Shown piece by piece: positions 23,891 to 29,885 of a stretch of DNA of 32,374 nucleotides. Made by a program: the position numbers and the translations under genes. How positions within the stretch are numbered: position 1 is the first letter of the stretch; each line of letters begins with the position of its first letter. The notes under the pieces are model-generated. The model did no database searches. It was not told where the DNA came from and saw nothing but the letters and a program-made list of their open reading frames with translations. This DNA comes from Nitrospira sp. ST-bin4 (GTDB taxonomy: Bacteria > Nitrospirota > Nitrospiria > Nitrospirales > Nitrospiraceae). The DNA lies in the NCBI GenBank assembly GCA_002083565.1, contig MSXM01000022.1, forward strand, positions 1-32,374, written 5' to 3'.

Positions 23891-24396
23891 TGCCGAACCT
23901 CCTGAAAACGCGTCACATGGAAGTATCGGATGATGTCGACGTGGAACAAGGCAGTCGTGGGGGACCCAACGAACAACTCCAGTTGGGGATGCCGAGCGAC
24001 CAGCAGATTGGCCTCCTGTTCATAGTCGGCGCCCGGTGAAACCTGCCGAGCACGTCCGGTGGCCGTGACGGCCTCGATTTGCATCATGTCCGCGCTCGAG
24101 TGCGAGCGGCTGTCGATGACCAGCGCCACGTGGTCGCAGTCGCAGAGCAGGCGGTACTTGCGCGTCGTGATCGGCGTGGCGAAGACAGCCGAACGCAGAT
24201 CATCGCTCACGGCCAAGGCGACGAGCGACCCGTACGGTTGCCCTTCGCCCTGCGTACACAGCACCGCGTAGGGTTGCTCCCGCACCAGTCGCGCCACCAG
24301 ATTGCGTAACGTATCGTCCTTAGGCCGATCGCCCAAAGACGGCTGTCCGGACGCTGCCGATTCAAACAGCGGCTCATCTGCCATGTCGTGCACCAT
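23869..24396 (-). CDS. Pyridoxamine 5'-phosphate oxidase-fold (FMN-binding) protein
   Basis: A 175-residue split-barrel flavoprotein-like protein. LVREQPYAVLCTQGEGQPYG and SLVALAVSDDLRSAVFATP form the barrel opening. TRKYRLLCDCDHVALVIDSR has the usual PNPOx helix and strand, and YEQEANLLVARHPQLELFV and ALFHVDIIRYFHVTRFQEV form the end. Members bind FMN or F420-like cofactors or haem; the cofactor cannot be assigned. The start is uncertain: ATGs at 24396 and 24384, neither with a strong ribosome-binding site. It overlaps the phosphotransferase gene by 22 bases, so the two are probably one transcriptional and functional unit carried by the insert. Confidence 0.8.
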   Translation of the reverse strand: MVHDMADEPLFESAASGQPSLGDRPKDDTLRNLVARLVREQPYAVLCTQGEGQPYGSLVALAVSDDLRSAVFATPITTRKYRLLCDCDHVALVIDSRSHSSADMMQIEAVTATGRARQVSPGADYEQEANLLVARHPQLELFVGSPTTALFHVDIIRYFHVTRFQEVRQWTLTRG

Positions 24397-24664
24397 GGTT
24401 CAATTGCTGTCCTGTGGCCCCCCGGCTGTGTACGGGTTCAACATTGCCTGGGAACTTTTCCGTAATGTCTTCGCGCCTCAGCTGATCACCCAGAGCTGAA
24501 GCGTAGTAGTATTGCCGGATAGCATCTTGTGGACCGTTAGATCGAGAAGCGTAGGGCGATGAAACATACAGATCTCGCTCGTAACTAACATGTGACATCG
24601 GCCCGTCTTCACCTAGAATTGCTCCGTAACGCATAACAAGATCTTCACCATCAACAAACATCAT
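24374..24664 (-). pseudogene. Truncated NYN-domain (LabA/DUF88-like) protein fragment
   Basis: The first 75 or so residues read as the start of an NYN (PIN-like) RNase domain: MMFVDGEDLVMRYGAIL with the first catalytic Asp, then VSYERDLYVSSPY and AIRQYYYASALGDQLRRED, matching the usual FIDGENL...YYtsvvGD pattern. After about FPGN the sequence loses family character and runs into the PNPOx gene, ending HGARHGR. Thus the C-terminal half with the other acidic residues is missing. A GTG at 24679 could be the original start (VQTRV before MMFVDG). It lies right behind ribE, at the edge of the insert. Domain call moderately sure. Confidence 0.55.
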
Positions 24665-24736
24665 GACGCGTGTGTCTGCACGAGCCGTTGCCGGAAGGAA
24701 CTGTGAAATGATCCCTACGCATCCATTTTGTGACTC

Positions 24737-25390
24737 TTATATCAATCCTTTTTTCTGCAGGTAGTCCTTATCGATAATAGGAGAGGGCTTCGGAAGCTGG
24801 CTGCGTTCTTGGAGGAGGCGTTCGACATACTTGCCGATGAGGTCGGATTCAAGATTGACAGGATCGTTGACCTGTTTGAGGCCGAGGGTGGTCACTTTGG
24901 CCGTGTGCGGGATGATCGCAATACTGAAGGAATGGTCTCCGACTTCATTGATTGTAAGGCTGATGCCGTCGACCGTGATCGAACCTTTCCCCACACAGTA
25001 GCGCAGGATGGCGGGAGGCGACTCGATCACGAAGATAATCGTATTGCCTTCTTGACGCCGGCTGCGGATGACTCCAACCCCGTCTACATGGCCTGCCACC
25101 AGATGCCCGCCGATACGCTCGTTCAACTTCATGGCCCGTTCAAGATTCACCGGCGTTCCCACAGCCATGCTGCCCAGTGTGGTCACTGAAAGCGTCTCAG
25201 GCGAAACCTCCACAGAAAAATCACGTTCACTTCGCGACACCACGGTGAGACAGGTTCCATTGACACTCACGCTATCGCCGGTCTTGAGATCACCCATCAC
25301 GGTCGAAGCCAGGATGGTCACTCTTGTCCCCGCCAGTGTTTTGTCCAGCACGGTAATGGCGCCAATTTCTTCAACGATGCCAGTGAACAT
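24737..25390 (-). CDS. ribE: Riboflavin synthase alpha chain
   Basis: Converts two 6,7-dimethyl-8-ribityllumazine molecules to riboflavin plus the pyrimidine precursor, as a trimer in the cytosol. The 217 residues match the family. The canonical start MFTGIVEEIGAI is at the ATG 25390, with AAGGGA upstream (the frame is open to a TTG at 25417). Repeat 1 has GDSVSVNGTCLTVV and ERAMKLNERIGGHLVAGHVD; repeat 2 has GKGSITVDGISLTINEVGD, FSIAIIPHT and VNLESDLIGKYVERL. Both lumazine-binding folds are complete. It lies 91 bases after the MFS gene in the ribD-containing run. A broken copy of its 3' part lies at 21297-21629. Confidence 0.93.
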   Translation of the reverse strand: MFTGIVEEIGAITVLDKTLAGTRVTILASTVMGDLKTGDSVSVNGTCLTVVSRSERDFSVEVSPETLSVTTLGSMAVGTPVNLERAMKLNERIGGHLVAGHVDGVGVIRSRRQEGNTIIFVIESPPAILRYCVGKGSITVDGISLTINEVGDHSFSIAIIPHTAKVTTLGLKQVNDPVNLESDLIGKYVERLLQERSQLPKPSPIIDKDYLQKKGLI

Positions 25391-25481
25391 GGATAAAATC
25401 CCTTCGGTTAGCTGCAATACCTGTCGGCAAGGACGGTCTCTTCCAGCTTGACAGGCCGCGCATGCTCTTGGCGCGCCGCCA

Positions 25482-26672
25482 TTATACCATCACGGAACCG
25501 GCCGATCTTCCTCTCATGGCCAGCCAAAACACTCCACCAGCCGCCAACTGAATGCCGGCGATAATGGCAAAAGCCTGTCCATAGCTCAGATTCGCAACCA
25601 GCACCCCCGCAAGCAACGGCCCGCTGGCATGGCCGATATCCATGATCGTGCCCTGCATCCCCATGCCCGCCCCCAGTCGCTTAAACTCCGAACTGTCCGC
25701 CACCAAAGCCGAGGACGACGAGGAGACGACGGCTTCACCAAAGCCGAACCCAGCCGACAGCGCCAACAATATTCCAAACATCGATGTCTGCGGGATAGAC
25801 ACAAACGTTCCGGCGCAGATCAACAGACCGATGAGAATCAACGGCTGGCGGCCTACCCGATCGGACACCCGCCCCATGATCGGTTTGGAAAAAAACGACG
25901 TGAAGGACTGGACGCTAAACAGCAGGCCGACTTCGCCGGGGTTCAATCCAACCGAGATTCCGTACAGCGGCAAAAAAGCCATCAAGGCGCCGTTCGCGAT
26001 CATCTTGGCGGCATCAGTCATGCTGGTGATCAGCACGATTTTATTCTTTGCAACGACAGCAAATCCCTTCCACATTTCAGAGAGCACCACCCCCAATCCC
26101 TTTGCCTCCAATTGCGGTGTGGCAACGTCCAGATGAAGGCTATAGAACAACACCGTTCCAACGCAGCCGAAAATGCCGGCCGTGACAAACGCCGTGTGAA
26201 ATCCTGCCGCATAGACCAGATAGCCTCCGATAAAAGGCCCCAGCAGCGCACCGGACTGGGTGCAGGCCGTATAGGTACCGAGCGCCGCTCCACGACGCTC
26301 CCGATAGAGTTCCGCCACAGTAGCCAGGGCGCTCGGCGCAAAGATCGCCGTGGCAAGCCCGTGGACAAACCGCAGTGCGGTGAGCGCATCTAAGTCAGTA
26401 ATGAAGGGATAGAGAAACGGCGGCAGCCCGAACGCCACAACGCCGATCCGCAACAACAACCGTCTCCCATAGATATCGGAGAGGGCCCCGGACGGCAGCT
26501 TGAGAAAGACTCCGGTCAACGTCGAGACCGACACGATCAGGCCAATTCGTTCCGGACTCGCGCCGAGCGACTCCGCAAAGAGCGAGAGCGCCGGCATCCG
26601 GACCATGTTGTAGCTGATGAAGCTGAAAATGCCGACTGCACAAACCAATAGGAAACTGCGCGATGTGGTCAT
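25482..26672 (-). CDS. MFS transporter, 12 membrane segments
   Basis: A 396-residue major facilitator. The MFS loop-2/3 signature is LPSGALSDIYGRRLLLR and its half-repeat is MGRVSDRVGRQPLILIG. TM5 has the GALLGPFIGGYLVY pattern of drug/proton antiporters. Twelve hydrophobic segments can be counted, with a central loop near LEAKGLGVVLSEMW. The substrate is unknown; lying between rib genes it could export or import a flavin-related compound, but neighbouring esterase and exported genes make other roles equally possible. Its ATG overlaps the preceding stop (ATGA), so it is translationally coupled. Confidence 0.87.
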   Translation of the reverse strand: MTTSRSFLLVCAVGIFSFISYNMVRMPALSLFAESLGASPERIGLIVSVSTLTGVFLKLPSGALSDIYGRRLLLRIGVVAFGLPPFLYPFITDLDALTALRFVHGLATAIFAPSALATVAELYRERRGAALGTYTACTQSGALLGPFIGGYLVYAAGFHTAFVTAGIFGCVGTVLFYSLHLDVATPQLEAKGLGVVLSEMWKGFAVVAKNKIVLITSMTDAAKMIANGALMAFLPLYGISVGLNPGEVGLLFSVQSFTSFFSKPIMGRVSDRVGRQPLILIGLLICAGTFVSIPQTSMFGILLALSAGFGFGEAVVSSSSSALVADSSEFKRLGAGMGMQGTIMDIGHASGPLLAGVLVANLSYGQAFAIIAGIQLAAGGVFWLAMRGRSAGSVMV

Positions 26673-27484
26673 GGGGTTGATCTGCTCCGGCAGCCTGTGC
26701 GGCTTGAATTTTCCGGCACTCCAAGCGACTTCTGCAAAAACTCGACGTCGCGATTAGAAAGAGAGGGTGGATCCATCGCTTCAAACAAGACACGCTCGGG
26801 ATGCTGACGCATCACCATGCCTAACCGATTGACCGTCTCCGCCCCTTTCCGCAATTTCCCCGTCACCACTCCCCCGATGAGCGGCCGCAGCAGCGACACC
26901 AATCCCGAGAGGATGCGATTGTCCAGCTTGGTATAGGAAACTACTGTGCTGTCCATCGCTTCAGCCCCATTCGGTTCCACTACCGGCTTCATTCTAAGTA
27001 ACACGACAGCCTTCCCGGTAACATCAGGAAGCAACCGGCTGTTGTGTGATCCTTCGAGATAATAGAGTCGAGCTGTGCGGTCCTTATAGACGAGCTGTAC
27101 GATCCCCTGCGTGCCTTCTCCATCACTACCCCAGAATCGGTCAGGTCCCCGTTCTTCTGACTTGTACAACCCAAGCTCAAGACGATCGATCAAGAGCGTC
27201 GCGACCGGAGGATGATCCAACAAATAGTGATACATCGATTCGGACATGGCTACCCGGACCGGCCCTACCGTAGTGACGGTCGTATAATTGTCGATGATCG
27301 ACTGCAGCAGACAGATCCACTCGGGATCGATCCGTTCGACAGGAAACACCACTCCTGCATGGTGAGGGGATAGGGCGCAAGTTTCCGATCGCACCAGCTT
27401 CAGCGGCGGGAACAGTTCCAGCCCGGTTGCGACCACCAACACCCCGACCAGGGTCTTCCACGGAAACCGTGCTTCGGCGCGCAT
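26669..27484 (-). CDS. Exported protein of unknown function
   Basis: A 271-residue protein with an N-terminal hydrophobic segment (TLVGVLVVATGLELFPPL) that is a signal peptide or anchor. The mature part is alpha/beta: IDPEWICLLQSIIDNYTTVT, VRVAMSESMYHYLLDHPPVA, GIVQLVYKDRTARLYYLEGS and SYTKLDNRILSGLVSLLRPL. The fold resembles lipid-binding START/SRPBCC-like proteins in rhythm (strands ending in a long helix), but I cannot claim homology. The gene is between a secreted esterase (5-base gap) and the MFS transporter (4-base overlap), so the three probably work together in the envelope. Confidence 0.7.
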   Translation of the reverse strand: MRAEARFPWKTLVGVLVVATGLELFPPLKLVRSETCALSPHHAGVVFPVERIDPEWICLLQSIIDNYTTVTTVGPVRVAMSESMYHYLLDHPPVATLLIDRLELGLYKSEERGPDRFWGSDGEGTQGIVQLVYKDRTARLYYLEGSHNSRLLPDVTGKAVVLLRMKPVVEPNGAEAMDSTVVSYTKLDNRILSGLVSLLRPLIGGVVTGKLRKGAETVNRLGMVMRQHPERVLFEAMDPPSLSNRDVEFLQKSLGVPENSSRTGCRSRSTP

Positions 27485-27489
27485 GAGCC

Positions 27490-28770
27490 TTAGTTCTGAA
27501 CCACGACCGTGAGGTGGACGGGAAAGAGGCCCGATGGGTCTTGTCGGATCCGGGCCTGCCGAAGCAAACTTTCCAGAGACGGTTCTACCATTCCCTCAAA
27601 CGATGCCTGCCCATTGGTCAACACCGTCAACGGCTTTGATAGGTCGATGAGGCGGCTGTTCAAGAATAGGCTATACCGTCGAACCCGCTCTGCTCTGACC
27701 TCGATGCGATTCGGCGACACGATGACTGCATCGAGCGTGGCATACTCTCGGCGTTTAATCAGTTCGTCACTCTTATCGACCAGATCATCGGAAAATGCCG
27801 CAATAGGATCGGTGGAGTCCATGCGCAGCCAGTTGAATGCCTGAAAGTGGCTAGCATCCCGCACCATCGTCAGCCTGGCCGGCAAGGGGTCGCGACGCCG
27901 ACCGTTCAACCAGACCACGAGGTCCGGCAGTTCTTCTTTTGGAAAATAATGGCCGCCCGCCATAGGATGTTCCCGCTCGTGCTCACGATACACATGCGCA
28001 TAGCCAAGTGCTTGGAGTTCGCGCGAGATCGACCGGCTCAACTCCACCGGCATCACCTGGTCCTTCGCGCCATGAATGATATAGATCGACGTATTGCGGA
28101 GATTCGCCAGAAACGGCATCAGCGTCCCATCCAGACCACCGGCCATCGGTGCGATACCGGCAAAAAGCGGCGCATGATGCATCCCGATGATCCAGGCTCC
28201 GATGCCCCCGTTCGACATGCCGGTCAGAAATATGCGATCCGGATCGACATGGTAGCGCCGGCGGAGATCCCGAATCGTTGTCAACACGAGCTCTTCAGCT
28301 GGCCTTGTGAACCAGGCGCCGGACGGATATGTTGGACAGGCCAGGATATAGTCGCCACCCAACCGCGCTCGCCACCGTTCGAGATACGCGTCGCCGCTAA
28401 AACCGGCTCCATGCAGGCACACCACCAACCCAAAGCTCTTTGAGGAGTCATAGGACGCCGGAATCGACATGGATAATGGGTAGGCCCGCCCGCGAACAAC
28501 GACATGTTCATCTGGAAATGTCCCTGCAGGGCCGGCCTCGTAGATCCGTCCGGTCTCGATAATGTGCATCACCCGCTCGACGGAAGCCTCGGGATGAGCC
28601 AGGATGTCATGCAGCAACCGGTTGCCTTCTTCAACATCCGTCGAATCGAGATATTGAAAAACCTGCAGCGCAAGACTTCCCGGCTCACCCACAGGGCCAT
28701 CGGCAAGGCACGGCGCCGAATTCAAACCGACCAGGGCAAGCACGATGACCCCTAGCATCCACCCTTTCAC
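27490..28770 (-). CDS. Secreted alpha/beta-hydrolase, PHB-depolymerase/feruloyl-esterase-like
   Basis: A 426-residue protein with a signal peptide ending near PCLADG (residue 24). After a helical N-terminal region the hydrolase fold appears: GLVVCLHGAGFSGDAYLERW with the oxyanion HGAG, YILACPTYPSGAWF, then DPDRIFLTGMSNGGIGAWI with the nucleophile Ser in GMSNGG. The acid is probably Asp in IIHGAKDQVMP and the base His is in PMAGGHYFP. A C-terminal beta-rich domain of about 130 residues (VIVSPNRIEVRAERVRRYSL) may bind substrate. It starts at GTG, overlapping the ribD stop as GTGA. The substrate ester is unknown. Confidence 0.82.
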   Translation of the reverse strand: MKGWMLGVIVLALVGLNSAPCLADGPVGEPGSLALQVFQYLDSTDVEEGNRLLHDILAHPEASVERVMHIIETGRIYEAGPAGTFPDEHVVVRGRAYPLSMSIPASYDSSKSFGLVVCLHGAGFSGDAYLERWRARLGGDYILACPTYPSGAWFTRPAEELVLTTIRDLRRRYHVDPDRIFLTGMSNGGIGAWIIGMHHAPLFAGIAPMAGGLDGTLMPFLANLRNTSIYIIHGAKDQVMPVELSRSISRELQALGYAHVYREHEREHPMAGGHYFPKEELPDLVVWLNGRRRDPLPARLTMVRDASHFQAFNWLRMDSTDPIAAFSDDLVDKSDELIKRREYATLDAVIVSPNRIEVRAERVRRYSLFLNSRLIDLSKPLTVLTNGQASFEGMVEPSLESLLRQARIRQDPSGLFPVHLTVVVQN

Positions 28771-29885
28771 AGATCTCCTTCCACGAGGAGGTCGCCCCCG
28801 ACAGAGCGCGTGGTGACGTTGCGCAGCCTGAATGCCGACGTGAGGCGCGCCGGACTCTTGCCTCCGATGAGGCCTTTTGCGTCTACACCGCCGAGCAAGA
28901 CCGGCGCCATATATAAACGCACATGTTGCACGAGCTTAGCCTTGAGCATGGCTGCATTGATTTCCCCGCCGCCCTCAACCAACAAGGACGTCACGCCACG
29001 CCTGCCGAGTTCTCCCATCAACGCCGGCAGAGACACTTTCCCTCGCACATTGGGAAACGTCAGCACCTCGATGCCGCGCCTCAGCAGCGCCCGTTTCCTG
29101 GACGCCGAAGCCGAATCAGTCGCTGCTACAACCGTCCTGGCTCTCTGCTGATTGGAAAGGATCGCCGCGTTCATCGGAATGCGCAACGCGCTATCGACCA
29201 CGATGCGAAGCGGTTGCCTGGATGCCAACTTGTTGAGACGCAGACCGACCCGTGCGGTAAGCGCTGCGTCGTCCGCCAGCACGGTACCGATCCCGACCAA
29301 TACCGCATCTACACACGAACGAAGACGATGAACTTCCTGCCGGGATTGCTTGCCTGTGATCCACTTGGCCGCGCCGGAAGCCGTCGCGATCTGTCCATCA
29401 AGCGTCATCCCGGCTTTACAAATCACATAGGGGCGCTTCGTCTTGATCCAATATGAATAGGCTTTGTTCAATCCTTCAGCCTCACGGCGGGCCACGCCAA
29501 CGGTGACCGAGAGTCCCGCCCGCCGGATAGCTGCAGCTCCCCTTCCCTTCACCGATGGATTAGGATCGTTCATCGCAATGACCACACGGCGGACTCCGGA
29601 ACGAATGACGTCAGGCACGCATGGAGGAGTTCGTTTATTTCGATGGGAACAGGGCTCCAGAGTCACATAGAGGGTCGCGCCACGCGCGCGGCTGCCTGCC
29701 CGCCGGAGGGCGAGAATTTCCGCATGAGGAAGGCCTGGGCGAAAATGAAAACCCTGGCCGACGATACGGCCCTGGCTGACGACCACAGCGCCAACCATCG
29801 GATTCGGACTGGTTGTCTTCCGTCCCTTCGCCGCAAGGCGAAGGGCCAGGGTCATGTAGTGGAGATCTTGTGCGCGACCAATCAC
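28767..29885 (-). CDS. ribD: Bifunctional riboflavin deaminase-reductase
   Basis: Catalyses deamination and then ribosyl reduction of the GTP-derived pyrimidine in riboflavin synthesis. The N-terminal cytidine-deaminase-like domain has NPMVGAVVV, the zinc ligand/acid pair His54-Ala-Glu56 (PHAEILAL) and EPCSHRNKRTPPC with Cys79 and Cys89. The C-terminal reductase domain has KAGMTLDGQIATASGAAKWI, DAVLVGIGTVLADDAALTAR, and VTSLLVEGGGEINAAML as the NADPH-binding GGG motif. The 372 residues are normal. It starts at GTG overlapping the dikinase stop (GTGA), so it depends on translation of that gene. No FMN riboswitch is possible in this coupled position. Confidence 0.94.
   Translation of the reverse strand: MIGRAQDLHYMTLALRLAAKGRKTTSPNPMVGAVVVSQGRIVGQGFHFRPGLPHAEILALRRAGSRARGATLYVTLEPCSHRNKRTPPCVPDVIRSGVRRVVIAMNDPNPSVKGRGAAAIRRAGLSVTVGVARREAEGLNKAYSYWIKTKRPYVICKAGMTLDGQIATASGAAKWITGKQSRQEVHRLRSCVDAVLVGIGTVLADDAALTARVGLRLNKLASRQPLRIVVDSALRIPMNAAILSNQQRARTVVAATDSASASRKRALLRRGIEVLTFPNVRGKVSLPALMGELGRRGVTSLLVEGGGEINAAMLKAKLVQHVRLYMAPVLLGGVDAKGLIGGKSPARLTSAFRLRNVTTRSVGGDLLVEGDL

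Larger units (their letters stand above)
21630..24740. other. Accessory insert bracketed by partial ribE copies
   Basis: About 3.1 kb lies between the broken ribE copy (21297-21629) and the intact ribE (from 24737). It holds, on the minus strand, an NYN-like fragment, a PNPOx-fold gene and a large phosphotransferase gene. I see no transposase, integrase or terminal inverted repeats. A full gene upstream and a 5'-truncated copy downstream is what single-crossover integration of a circle carrying a ribE 3' fragment would leave. The insert also looks richer in GC than acs and neighbouring genes, judged by eye. Confidence 0.6.

Noticed and set aside
21630..24740. Insertion sequence or integron as the carrier of the cargo
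   Set aside because: No transposase, integrase, terminal inverted repeats or att-like repeat was seen; only the ribE homology brackets the segment.
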